Shown here in pieces: positions 7,805 through 15,093 of a DNA stretch of 43,856 nt. The DNA comes from a virus. The position numbers and the translations under genes are program-made. Under the pieces are notes generated by a model, which ran no database searches, was not told the DNA's origin, and saw nothing but the letters and a program-made list of their open reading frames with translations. Position 1 is the stretch's first letter. Every line of letters begins with the position of its first letter. The stretch is taken from positions 1 through 43,856 of IMG/VR virus record IMGVR_UViG_3300020477_000791; one strand, given 5' to 3'.

Positions 7805-7935
7805 TCCTTGCAGACTTTCTTATAGTGATTTGCATACCTTTTGTAGTGACAACCCTTTACTTTGGGACAAAAGGAGGGTATTATAATACTGATAAATATC
7901 AGGGCGATGGTTGTGCTCACGACGTAAAACGATGA
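7801..7935 (+). CDS. Tiny one-helix membrane protein
   Basis: 44 codons with an N-terminal hydrophobic helix (FLIVICIPFVVTTLYF) and a polar tail (GTKGGYYNTDKYQGDG). ATGA overlaps on both sides indicate coupling. I believe it is a conserved cyanophage small membrane protein, function unknown. Confidence 0.55.
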   Translation: MILADFLIVICIPFVVTTLYFGTKGGYYNTDKYQGDGCAHDVKR

Positions 7936-8030
7936 TTAAACTAGTAGCGATTCCCGTACTGATGACAATAGGGGTAGTAATATCCGTACATCAACAACTG
8001 ATGTTCTTGTCACCATTTTTTATATGTTAA
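7932..8030 (+). CDS. Tiny hydrophobic peptide
   Basis: 32 codons, hydrophobic almost throughout (LVAIPVLMTIGVVISV), starting in an ATGA overlap with the previous gene. Only size, overlap and hydrophobicity support it. Confidence 0.4.
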   Translation: MIKLVAIPVLMTIGVVISVHQQLMFLSPFFIC

Positions 8031-8047
8031 TTTATAGGAGCTTGATT

Positions 8048-8350
8048 GTGAAAGAAACTGAAAACTATGACCAACTTTTAGCTCGCTTTACTAAAAGAAC
8101 CGAGCAATTAGAAGGTAAACAATTTCAACTTGCCGATTCTCATGAGGAATGGGTTAAGATTGATAAACAACTTCATTATCTTAGAGGATGTAAAGAAACT
8201 ATTGAGTATCTCATGACAGGTAAACTTCCTAACGATGGTAATCATGATGGTATGGCACATCATAAACCTGTTTCCGTTGATTATAATGAGATAGAAAGTA
8301 GGTTAAAAAGACCAGTTCGTCATGGTAACTTAGATGCACTTGATAGATGA
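8048..8350 (+). CDS. Small soluble coiled protein, unknown
   Basis: About 100 residues, charged and helical (LLARFTKRTEQLEGK, HEEWVKIDKQLHYLRGC). The GTG at 8048 is chosen because AGGAG at 8036-8040 lies 7 bases upstream; the ATG at 8024 has no ribosome site. It overlaps the next gene by 4 bases. No domain is recognised. Confidence 0.6.
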   Translation: MKETENYDQLLARFTKRTEQLEGKQFQLADSHEEWVKIDKQLHYLRGCKETIEYLMTGKLPNDGNHDGMAHHKPVSVDYNEIESRLKRPVRHGNLDALDR

Positions 8351-8595
8351 TTGATTTTCTTCTCAACAACCATGAGTTTCTGGGTAATCATTCGATCCCA
8401 GAATTTTTAGTAGGATATATTTTTGGTGCAGCATTAATTATAGGTGCTCCAACAATATTTCTGCTCCTTGCTTTTACTAGTGCTTTGATGAAAACTAATG
8501 GTAAGATGGGTGGTTATAGAGAGTATGAAACTTATGGTCCGTCTTCTTGTAATGACGCACCACCATTTATTCTTCCCGATCCAACAAAAAAATGA
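8347..8595 (+). CDS. Single-pass membrane protein, possibly PsbX-like
   Basis: 82 residues. One membrane segment (FLVGYIFGAALIIGAPTIFL) is followed by a soluble tail ending PPFILPDPTKK. The stretch FL-x4-5-GAALII-x-P resembles the helix of photosystem II subunit X, but the protein is about twice as long and the match rests on one short segment. It is coupled by ATGA overlaps on both sides and lies next to the PsbN-like gene. Confidence 0.6.
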   Translation: MIDFLLNNHEFLGNHSIPEFLVGYIFGAALIIGAPTIFLLLAFTSALMKTNGKMGGYREYETYGPSSCNDAPPFILPDPTKK

Positions 8596-8765
8596 TTTTA
8601 GTTTTTATTATTATAGGAATTCTTTTTCTCCTCGTGGGAGGAGGTCTTTGGTTCACATTTGGACCAGGAGGTAAAGACGTTAGAGATCCAATAGCAGAAC
8701 ATGCTAGGATGCATGAACTTGGTATAGCTCATACTCATAAAGAGAAAGGTATTCAAAGACTATGA
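8592..8765 (+). CDS. psbN: PsbN-like protein
   Basis: 57 residues: an N-terminal hydrophobic helix (VFIIIGILFLLVGGGLW) followed by FTFGPGGKDVRDPIAEH, which matches the PsbN signature (helix, then A-F-G-P-P-S-K-x-x-x-DP-x-x-x-H). PsbN (about 43 residues in hosts) is needed for assembly and repair of the photosystem II reaction centre. A 14-residue His-rich extension follows. It overlaps both neighbours. The motif match is good but short. Confidence 0.65.
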   Translation: MILVFIIIGILFLLVGGGLWFTFGPGGKDVRDPIAEHARMHELGIAHTHKEKGIQRL

Positions 8766-9043
8766 CTTTCCTTATAGCAATAATGTCATTTGCAAATTTT
8801 GTATTCTATCCCCTTGTGATAGGTTCAATCATTGCAGTGATTATAGAGCAGATACTTAGAGCAAGAGGTAGTGAAGATGATCCTCAAGCCGTTAAGAATG
8901 TCATGATTTCTATGGGTATAAGAAAATATTTGATTAGACAAGCATGGCTTTTTAATATAATATGGTTTATAGGGTATGCTATACTCTTATTTGTATTGAG
9001 ACCTGGCCAACAACCTATGCCTGATATGATTTGGCAAGGGTGA
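8762..9043 (+). CDS. Two-helix membrane protein, unknown
   Basis: 93 residues with an N-terminal helix (FLIAIMSFANFVFYPLVIGS) and a second around residues 64-82 (WLFNIIWFIGYAILLFVL), separated by a charged loop. It overlaps the PsbN-like gene by 4 bases and ends the membrane-protein run before talC. No family is recognised. Confidence 0.6.
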   Translation: MTFLIAIMSFANFVFYPLVIGSIIAVIIEQILRARGSEDDPQAVKNVMISMGIRKYLIRQAWLFNIIWFIGYAILLFVLRPGQQPMPDMIWQG

Positions 9044-9070
9044 CTATATAACAATGGTATTTAAATCACT

Positions 9071-9718
9071 ATGAAAATTTTTCTTGACACTGCTGAAACA
9101 GATGTCGTTCGTAAACATTTTAAGACCGGATTAATTGACGGTCTCACCACCAATCCCACCCTTATTAGGAAAAGTGGGCATAAGCATGAGGAAGTTTATC
9201 AAGAACTAAAAGATATTGGTATTAAAGATATCAGTATGGAAGTCATTGGTAGTAAGGAAAATATGATCTCTGAAGGTAAGAGATTGCATAAGAAGTTTGG
9301 TAAGTGTGCAACTATTAAAGTTCCTTGTACTTCTGATGGTCTTGATGCATGTAGAGAACTTTCTTTGGAAGGTATTAAAGTTAATGTTACTTTGATATTT
9401 TCTGTCTCTCAGGCAATACTTTCTGCAAAGGCAGGTGCAAAATATGTTTCACCGTTTGTGGGAAGAGTAGATGACAATTCCTTTAACGGAGTGGAATTGA
9501 TTGCAAAGATTTCTTCTTTATATCAGCAACAAATGGTTACAGGAACAGAAGTTCTTGCTGCGTCTTTACGTGATGTTCATAGTGTTGCTGATTGTTTTAG
9601 TGTAGGTGCTGACATTGTTACGATGCCACCAACTGTCTTTGAGAAGATGTATAATCATATTCTTACTGATAAAGGATTAGATCAGTTTGATAAGGATTAT
9701 GCAGCAAGTATCTTATGA
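9071..9718 (+). CDS. talC: Transaldolase, short (fructose-6-P aldolase-like) type
   Basis: A 215-residue transaldolase of the small TalC/MipB class typical of cyanophages. Motifs include FLDTAETDVV, DGLTTNPTLIRKSG, and ATIKVPCT with Schiff-base Lys83; VNVTLIFSVSQAILSAKAGA and SPFVGRVDD follow. Cyanophage TalC is known to steer carbon into the pentose phosphate pathway, giving NADPH and ribose for dNTPs, in line with nrdB and glgP here. The next ORF starts within its stop codon. Confidence 0.96.
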   Translation: MKIFLDTAETDVVRKHFKTGLIDGLTTNPTLIRKSGHKHEEVYQELKDIGIKDISMEVIGSKENMISEGKRLHKKFGKCATIKVPCTSDGLDACRELSLEGIKVNVTLIFSVSQAILSAKAGAKYVSPFVGRVDDNSFNGVELIAKISSLYQQQMVTGTEVLAASLRDVHSVADCFSVGADIVTMPPTVFEKMYNHILTDKGLDQFDKDYAASIL

Positions 9719-9882
9719 CTACTATAACCATAGAGGAATATGCAAAAGATCCTGATAATGTTATTAAAAGAGTGGAAAAGGGGGAGAAGATCACAGTGAC
9801 GGATGGAGATGTAAGTGCAGTTTTGGTTCCATCCGATGAATATATTCGTCTGCATACAACAGGAGGTAGTGCAGAAACATAA
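9715..9882 (+). CDS. Phd/YefM-like antitoxin-fold small protein
   Basis: 55 residues reading MTTITIEEYAKDPDNVIKRV then EKGEKITVTDGDVSAVLVPSDEY. This matches the N-terminal DNA-binding fold of Phd/YefM antitoxins (start beta strand, helix with a xxxVxxGExxxVTxxGxxxAVLVPxxEY ending). The C-terminal toxin-binding tail is very short and no toxin gene lies beside it. Its ATG overlaps the talC stop. It could be an orphan antitoxin that blocks host toxins, or a small repressor. Confidence 0.65.
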   Translation: MTTITIEEYAKDPDNVIKRVEKGEKITVTDGDVSAVLVPSDEYIRLHTTGGSAET

Positions 9883-9890
9883 TTGTCCAC

Positions 9891-9919
9891 TTGACTTAGG
9901 CTACACGTTCCATTATAAT
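9891..9919 (+). promoter_or_regulatory. Consensus sigma-70-type promoter
   Basis: TTGACT at 9891-9896 and a perfect TATAAT at 9914-9919 with a 17-base spacer, in the gap between the Phd-like gene and the gene at 9943. This is a near-perfect host-type (early) promoter. Confidence 0.85.
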
Positions 9920-9942
9920 CTTAAAGTCAACTAACCAAAGCA

Positions 9943-10152
9943 ATGACGCTTACTTCAAAGTTTAAGAAAGACATAGGCATCCTTCGGGCTGCTGCTAATA
10001 AAGAAATTTTTCTAGATTTAAAAGATCCAAAACTTTATAAGAAGATTAAACGTTATTATCAAGATGAGATATCATATAATGATGAAGATCCAGAATCTGA
10101 TTATAGTCTTATAATCGAATGTCTTAGACAAGATCTTGCGGAGGTATCATGA
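9943..10152 (+). CDS. Small hypothetical cyanophage protein
   Basis: 69 charged residues, likely helical (KFKKDIGILRAAANKEIFLD, then EDPESDYSLIIECLRQDL). It is the first gene after a strong promoter, so probably early. I regard it as one of the small conserved cyanophage proteins, function unknown. It overlaps the next gene by 4 bases. Confidence 0.65.
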   Translation: MTLTSKFKKDIGILRAAANKEIFLDLKDPKLYKKIKRYYQDEISYNDEDPESDYSLIIECLRQDLAEVS

Positions 10153-10379
10153 ACATTATTATGGAACGGTATCCATACCGTTATGTGGAAGTAGGAACTC
10201 TGGAAAATGGTAAGCCAGATTTCCGTATTCAAAAAGAGGATTATTACACTAAGAGGTACAGAGATATGTACCTATGTGATAATGCAATGCAGATGACTAC
10301 TGCTATTGAAGATTTTGAATATACTAAATGGTTAGATCCAGAAGGAGTTCCTTGTTATGTCAAGGATGAGCCATCTTAG
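10149..10379 (+). CDS. Small hypothetical protein overlapping a tRNA
   Basis: 76 residues, rich in Tyr and Asp (YPYRYVEVGTLENGKPDF). The stop TAG lies inside the 5' part of the tRNA at 10370 (acceptor end and bases 8-10), a 10-base overlap. No domain is seen. Confidence 0.6.
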   Translation: MNIIMERYPYRYVEVGTLENGKPDFRIQKEDYYTKRYRDMYLCDNAMQMTTAIEDFEYTKWLDPEGVPCYVKDEPS

Positions 10380-10443
10380 CTCAGTCTGGTAGAGCAGGGC
10401 ATTAGTAACGCTCAGGTCGTTGGTTCAAGTCCAATAGGTGGCA
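10370..10443 (+). tRNA. tRNA-Thr-like, anticodon AGU
   Basis: A complete 74-base cloverleaf. The acceptor stem is GCCATCT with AGGTGGC; the D arm is GCTC/GAGC; the T arm is GTTGG/CCAAT around TTCAAGT; the discriminator is A; no CCA is encoded. The anticodon loop TTAGTAA places AGT (10404-10406) as anticodon, which reads Thr ACU. The anticodon stem GGGCA/CGCTC has one A-C mismatch and one G-U. Bacterial tRNA-Thr normally has UGU, GGU or CGU, so A34 is unusual and may be decay or a real variant. Confidence 0.8.
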
Positions 10444-10449
10444 TAAATA
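10443..10449 (+). promoter_or_regulatory. T4-type late promoter motif
   Basis: ATAAATA directly at the tRNA 3' end, about 31 bases before the ATG at 10481, matching the core of the T4/cyanophage late promoter (TATAAATA). Position supports use, but the motif is short and AT-rich. Confidence 0.5.
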
Positions 10450-10480
10450 ACTCAACAGTTCTATTTTATTAAAAAAAACA

Positions 10481-10738
10481 ATGGCAAGGAAAAAGTCTGA
10501 TAGCGGTTCATACATGTCCGCATATGATAATGAAGTTGAAGCAAAACTCAAAGCAATTGTAGGAGACATTGTTAAACTACAAGCAGAGATTGCTACACTG
10601 AAAGAGCATCAACATGAACCAGCAGCACCAGCTCCAGCAGGGGTTGTGGCAGGAGATCCAACTTCTGAGAGATTGGATAAAGTGGTTCAACAACTTAGAA
10701 AGCAGTTCCCAGGAAGTCCTGTATATAATACTATCTGA
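10481..10738 (+). CDS. Conserved small cyanophage protein with coiled coil
   Basis: 85 residues: an N-terminal basic region, a coiled-coil heptad stretch (EAKLKAIVGDIVKLQAEIAT), an Ala/Pro linker (EPAAPAPAG) and a C-terminal helix (SERLDKVVQQLRKQF). It may be a small structural or chaperone-like protein; no function assigned. It sits between a late-promoter motif and an intrinsic terminator, so it is a single-gene unit. Confidence 0.7.
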   Translation: MARKKSDSGSYMSAYDNEVEAKLKAIVGDIVKLQAEIATLKEHQHEPAAPAPAGVVAGDPTSERLDKVVQQLRKQFPGSPVYNTI

Positions 10739-10743
10739 GTAAC

Positions 10744-10772
10744 AGGAGGTTGACCTCAACCTCCTTTCTTTG
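10744..10772 (+). terminator. Intrinsic terminator
   Basis: A 10-base stem, AGGAGGTTGA at 10744-10753 with TCAACCTCCT at 10756-10765, a 2-base (CC) gap that would be widened by opening the top pair, then TTCTTTG. It ends the unit of the 10481 gene. Confidence 0.8.
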
Positions 10773-10798
10773 TATAATAATGTGAAAGTGTAAGCTAC

Positions 10799-11872
10799 AT
10801 GAAAACTGCGTTAATAACGGGTGTGACCGGTCAAGATGGGTCATACCTTGCTGAATTTTTATTAGAAAAAGGATATCAAGTTCATGGTCTTAAAAGAAGG
10901 AGTTCTTCTTTTAATACTGATAGGGTAGATCATATTTTTGCTAAGAATAAAAACTTCTTTATGCACTATGGAGATCTGACTGACTCCTCAAATTTAGTTA
11001 ATATTATTAATACTATAAGACCGGATGAGATTTATAATATTGCAGCACAAAGTCACGTAAAAGTTTCATTTGAGACACCAGAATACACTGCTAATGGAGA
11101 TGCCGTGGGTGTTCTTCGTATTTTGGAAGCTATTAAAACTCTGGGATTGATTGGTAAGACTAAGTTTTATCAAGCTTCTTCATCAGAGATGTATGGATTA
11201 GTTCAGGAGAATCCACAGACAGAGAAGACTCCTTTCTATCCTCGTTCTCCTTATGGAGTAGCAAAACTTTATGGTCATTGGATCACCAAGAACTATCGTG
11301 AGTCCTATAATATTTTTGCTTGTTCAGGTATTCTTTTTAATCATGAGAGTCCTCGTAGAGGAGAGACCTTTGTAACTAGGAAGATTACTAGAATTATGGC
11401 AAGGATTCATCTTGGTATGATCAAGTGTTTATATCTTGGAAATCTGGATGCCAAACGGGATTGGGGACATGCTAAGGATTATGTAAGGGCAATGTGGATG
11501 ATGCTCCAACAAGATAATGCTGATGACTATGTAATTGCCACTGAGAAGCAAATTACTGTTAGGGAATTTGTAGAGAAGACTGGTAAGGTCTTGGGTATGA
11601 ATATCGTATGGGAAGGTTCTGGTTTAGAAGAGATTGGAATTGATACTAATACAGGTAATAAAGTAGTGGGAGTTAGTCCTAGGTACTTCCGTGATTCAGA
11701 AGTGGAGTCGTTGTTGGGTGATTCTACTAAGGCAAGGAAAGAATTGGGATGGAAGCCTGAGATTACAGTAGAGCAGATGATTGAAGAGATGGTGGAAAAG
11801 GATATTAAGATTGCTAAGAAAGAGCAATTATTAATTGATAATGGATATAGTAGTTACACCTATGAGGATTGA
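10799..11872 (+). CDS. gmd: GDP-mannose 4,6-dehydratase
   Basis: A 357-residue SDR enzyme making GDP-4-keto-6-deoxy-mannose from GDP-mannose. The N-terminal motif is [19 protein letters not shown] followed by [12 protein letters not shown]; the catalytic segment is SSSEMYG with [10 protein letters not shown] (Tyr152, Lys156); [18 protein letters not shown] is the diagnostic Gmd signature. The length fits. It opens the glycan island; the next gene overlaps by 11 bases. Its product is the branch point for fucose, colitose and other deoxysugars. Confidence 0.96.
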   Translation: MKTALITGVTGQDGSYLAEFLLEKGYQVHGLKRRSSSFNTDRVDHIFAKNKNFFMHYGDLTDSSNLVNIINTIRPDEIYNIAAQSHVKVSFETPEYTANGDAVGVLRILEAIKTLGLIGKTKFYQASSSEMYGLVQENPQTEKTPFYPRSPYGVAKLYGHWITKNYRESYNIFACSGILFNHESPRRGETFVTRKITRIMARIHLGMIKCLYLGNLDAKRDWGHAKDYVRAMWMMLQQDNADDYVIATEKQITVREFVEKTGKVLGMNIVWEGSGLEEIGIDTNTGNKVVGVSPRYFRDSEVESLLGDSTKARKELGWKPEITVEQMIEEMVEKDIKIAKKEQLLIDNGYSSYTYED

Positions 11873-12791
11873 AGATAAGATCTATGTGGCAGGTCATAAT
11901 GGTCTTTTAGGATCTGCTGTTGTTCGGAGATTAGGAGAAGAAGGATATAGAAACCTTATTCTTAAAACAAGTAGTGAAGTAGATTTAAGAGATTCTTCTC
12001 AGGTTAAAGATTTTTTTGAAAAAGAAAGACCTGATTATGTTTTTTTATGTGCTGCTTCATGTGGAGGAGTTCAATCTAATATTCATAATCCTGTTGGATA
12101 TATACAGGACAATTTAGATATTCAAAGTAATGTTATTAAGAATGCTCATAATTATAAGGTAAAGAAACTTTTATTTGTAGGATCTGCTGCTACCTATCCC
12201 CAGGAATGCGATCAACCTATTAGGGAAGAATCATTATTTTCTAATTATTTGTCTCCTGCTAATGAATTTTATTGTATTGCAAAGATTGCAGGGATAAAAT
12301 TATGTCAAGCCTATAAGAAAGAGTGTGGAGATAATTTTATTTCTGTTCAACCTAATAACATTTATGGTCCTAGGGATAAATTTAGTGAGTCTAAGGGACA
12401 TGTAATGGCTGCTTTGATTACAAAGTTTCATAAAGCAAAGAAGACTCGGAGTTCTGAGGTAATTTGTTGGGGATCTGGAAATGCACGAAGAGAATTTATC
12501 TATGTTGAAGATCTGGCAGATGCATTATTATTTGTAATGAATAATTATAATGATAATGAACCTATTAATATTGGGGTAGGAGAGGATCATTCAATAAAAG
12601 AAGTGGCACAAATGATATCGGATGTGGTAGAATATGATGGTAAGATAGAATGGGATATTACCAAACCAGAAGGAGTATCAAAGAGATTATTAGACTCTTC
12701 AAAACTTTTTTCCATGGGATGGACCCCTACTTATGGGTTGTTGGAAGGTCTTACTTCCACTTATGATTATTACAAATTGGAGGTAAAGTAA
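11862..12791 (+). CDS. GDP-L-fucose synthase / GDP-L-colitose synthase homologue
   Basis: 309 residues from the ATG at 11862, where homologous sequence begins ([18 protein letters not shown]); the upstream ATG at 11835 only shadows Gmd. It is an SDR epimerase-reductase: NAD motif [20 protein letters not shown], and the YxxxK site YCIAK (Tyr137, Lys141). The family makes GDP-L-fucose from the Gmd product; ColC, a homologue in colitose pathways, acts on the 3-deoxy derivative. Because a ColD-type enzyme follows directly, either role (or both) is possible. Sequence alone does not decide. Confidence 0.88.
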   Translation: MRIEDKIYVAGHNGLLGSAVVRRLGEEGYRNLILKTSSEVDLRDSSQVKDFFEKERPDYVFLCAASCGGVQSNIHNPVGYIQDNLDIQSNVIKNAHNYKVKKLLFVGSAATYPQECDQPIREESLFSNYLSPANEFYCIAKIAGIKLCQAYKKECGDNFISVQPNNIYGPRDKFSESKGHVMAALITKFHKAKKTRSSEVICWGSGNARREFIYVEDLADALLFVMNNYNDNEPINIGVGEDHSIKEVAQMISDVVEYDGKIEWDITKPEGVSKRLLDSSKLFSMGWTPTYGLLEGLTSTYDYYKLEVK

Positions 12792-13948
12792 TGTATTGGC
12801 CATTAATGGAAGAAACCATTACCTTGAAGGACCGTTTAAAGATGGCAGCCTTTATTTTGACTAGTAGTAGACTTACTAATGGTCCTAAGGTTCGTCAATT
12901 AGAAGAGAAATGGTCAGAGTGGTTGGGTGTTAAGCATTCGTTGTATGTGTCTAGTGGTAGTACTGCTAATACATTACTAGTTTCTTCTATAAAGGAGCAT
13001 TATGGGTTGAAAGATGGTGATAAAGTTCTTGTTCCTGCATGTACATGGGTCACTAATATCGCACCTGTTATTCAAGCAAATTTAGAACCTATTTTTTGTG
13101 ATATTAATCTTGATAATTATTCATTCGATGAAGAAGAATTAAAATATATTGCAGAACAGCATCCAGATATTAAAGCAGTTTTTATTACTCATCTTATTGG
13201 TCTTTCATCGGATGTAGAAAAGGTTAAAGAGATCTTTCCTAATGCTCTTATTATGGAAGATGTGTGTGAATCACATGGGGTAGAAGGACCTAATGGGAAG
13301 AGAGGTAGAGATTCTGTTGGGTCTACTTTTAGTTTCTATTTTGGGCATCATATAACCACTATTGAGGGTGGTATGGTGTGTACTAATAATAGTGATCTAT
13401 ATCAGTTGATGCGTATGAAGAGAAGTCATGGTATGGCTCGTGAAGCCTCTCCTGAATTATTTAAAAAGTATTCTGCTGAGAATCCAGATGTTGATCCCGC
13501 ATTTTTATTCATGACAGAAGGATTTAATCTTCGTAATCATGAGATATGTGCGGTTTTAGGTCTCTCCCAGATGAAGAAATTGGATAAAAATATTGCTATT
13601 CGTAGAGATAACTTTGCTCATTGGTGGGTGAAGGCTAAAGCATCTTTACATCAATATTACTGTCCTCAATTCCAAAAAGGAAATAGTAGTTTCTCCTTTC
13701 CTATCATTCCTCATGATGGAAGTTTAACTCCTATTCTTAAAGGTAAATTAAAGGAGGAGGGAATTGAATATCGTCCTATCATTAGTGGCAATCTTCTTCG
13801 CCACCCTGCATTTAATAAGTATAAGTTGTGTACAGAGAGGGAAAATCCTAATGTATGCACTCTTCATCGTAACGGATTGTATGTTGGTAACAGTCAGTTT
13901 GTTAATAAGAAGAAAGTGGATAGACTTATTGAAGTTATGGGTGTATAA
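12791..13948 (+). CDS. colD: ColD-type PLP sugar 3-dehydratase (His in place of Lys)
   Basis: 385 residues, fold type I, DegT/DnrJ/EryC1 family. SSGSTANTLL, EDVCESHGVEG, and FSFYFGHHITTIEGGM are visible. In sugar aminotransferases the last motif has the PLP lysine; here His186-His187 replaces it, as in GDP-4-keto-6-deoxymannose 3-dehydratase (ColD) and the RfbH/E1 group. GIEYRPIISGNLLRHP and NGLYVGNSQF match the ColD C-terminus, and ColD is about 388 residues. It shares a base with the preceding gene. Inferred substrate: the Gmd product, giving a 3,6-dideoxysugar nucleotide. Confidence 0.85.
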   Translation: MYWPLMEETITLKDRLKMAAFILTSSRLTNGPKVRQLEEKWSEWLGVKHSLYVSSGSTANTLLVSSIKEHYGLKDGDKVLVPACTWVTNIAPVIQANLEPIFCDINLDNYSFDEEELKYIAEQHPDIKAVFITHLIGLSSDVEKVKEIFPNALIMEDVCESHGVEGPNGKRGRDSVGSTFSFYFGHHITTIEGGMVCTNNSDLYQLMRMKRSHGMAREASPELFKKYSAENPDVDPAFLFMTEGFNLRNHEICAVLGLSQMKKLDKNIAIRRDNFAHWWVKAKASLHQYYCPQFQKGNSSFSFPIIPHDGSLTPILKGKLKEEGIEYRPIISGNLLRHPAFNKYKLCTERENPNVCTLHRNGLYVGNSQFVNKKKVDRLIEVMGV

Positions 13949-13956
13949 TATAAATA
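13949..13956 (+). promoter_or_regulatory. T4-type late promoter TATAAATA
   Basis: An exact TATAAATA just after the ColD stop, 37 bases before the ATG at 13994; a TATAAT (13944-13949) overlaps it. It could restart transcription inside the island. Confidence 0.55.
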
Positions 13957-13993
13957 TCAAGGCTTATTAAATTTTTCTGAGGTTAAATTAAAG

Positions 13994-15091
13994 ATGGTAG
14001 AAAGACAAAAGACTGCTCTTGTATGTGGTGCTGGTGGATTCATCGGCAGTCATATGGTTAGGAGATTAAAGAAGGATGGATATTGGGTGCGGGGTGTGGA
14101 TGTTAAGAGTCCTGAATATTCGGAGACAGCAGCAGATGAGTTTATTCTGGGTAATCTAACTGATCCTACACTTGTTGATCGAGTAGTTAGATTTGCTGGA
14201 TATCAAGGAAACTTTTATCATTCTGTTCCAGAACAATATACAGAACCCTTTGATGAGATCTATCAGTTCGCTGCGGATATGGGTGGTGCTGGATTTGTCT
14301 TTTCTGGTGAAAATGATGCAGAGATTATGCATAACTCTGCTTGTGTGAATCTTAATATTCTTGAATCATTAAAGAAGTTGCAAGAAAGATATGGGGATGG
14401 ATGGAATCAGATTCCAGTTGATAGGCAACGTCATACTAAGATATTTTATTCTAGTTCTGCTTGCATGTATCCTGAGTATGCTCAGATGGAGGTAGAGAAT
14501 CCAGGATTAAAAGAATCTGATGCATATCCTGCTGGTCCTGATAGTGAATATGGTTGGGAGAAATTATTTTCTGAGAGAATCTATCTTGCCTATCATCGTA
14601 ACCATGGAATTCCTATTCGTATTGCAAGGTATCATAATATATTTGGTCCTGATGGAACATGGAAAGGTGGTAGAGAAAAATCTCCTGCTGCAATGTGCCG
14701 TAAGGTAGCGGAACTTCCTGCTAGTGGTGGAGAGGTAGAGATTTGGGGTGATGGTGAGCAGACTCGTTCATTCTTATACATTGATGAGTGTATTGAAGCA
14801 ACTCGTCGTTTAATGGATAGTGATTTTATGGGACCAGTTAATATTGGTTCAGAGGAAATGGTTACTATTAATGAACTTGCTGATACTGCTGCAAGAGTAG
14901 CGGGTAAACCCATCACTAAGGTACATGTAGATGGTCCTTTGGGGGTTCGTGGACGTAATTCTAATAATGATCTAGTTCGAGAGAAATTAGAATGGGATTA
15001 TTCACAGACCTTGGAAGAAGGTATTCGTAAGACCTATGAATGGATCAATGCTCAGGTAAGTGCAGATAATGTAATGCATCATCCTGTTTGA
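13994..15091 (+). CDS. GDP-mannose 3,5-epimerase-like SDR
   Basis: 365 residues. N-terminal CGAGGFIGSHMVRRLKKDGY, then QFAADMGGAGFVFS, SSSACMYPEYAQ, the YxxxK-type site in DSEYGWEKLF, NIFGPDGTWKGGREKSPAA, EIWGDGEQTRSFLYIDEC and VNIGSEEMVTINELA. These closely match plant and bacterial GDP-mannose 3,5-epimerase (GME), which makes GDP-L-galactose and GDP-L-gulose. The length (about 370) fits. It is the fourth GDP-mannose-using or linked enzyme in a row. A late-promoter motif precedes it. Confidence 0.85.
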   Translation: MVERQKTALVCGAGGFIGSHMVRRLKKDGYWVRGVDVKSPEYSETAADEFILGNLTDPTLVDRVVRFAGYQGNFYHSVPEQYTEPFDEIYQFAADMGGAGFVFSGENDAEIMHNSACVNLNILESLKKLQERYGDGWNQIPVDRQRHTKIFYSSSACMYPEYAQMEVENPGLKESDAYPAGPDSEYGWEKLFSERIYLAYHRNHGIPIRIARYHNIFGPDGTWKGGREKSPAAMCRKVAELPASGGEVEIWGDGEQTRSFLYIDECIEATRRLMDSDFMGPVNIGSEEMVTINELADTAARVAGKPITKVHVDGPLGVRGRNSNNDLVREKLEWDYSQTLEEGIRKTYEWINAQVSADNVMHHPV

Positions 15092-15093
15092 TT

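Noticed and set aside
12791-13948. Calling the ColD-type gene a sugar aminotransferase
   Set aside because: The PLP lysine is replaced by His, and the N- and C-terminal blocks follow ColD rather than aminotransferases.
13764-13970. Plus-strand ORF inside the ColD-type gene
   Set aside because: It shadows the conserved C-terminus of that enzyme in another frame.
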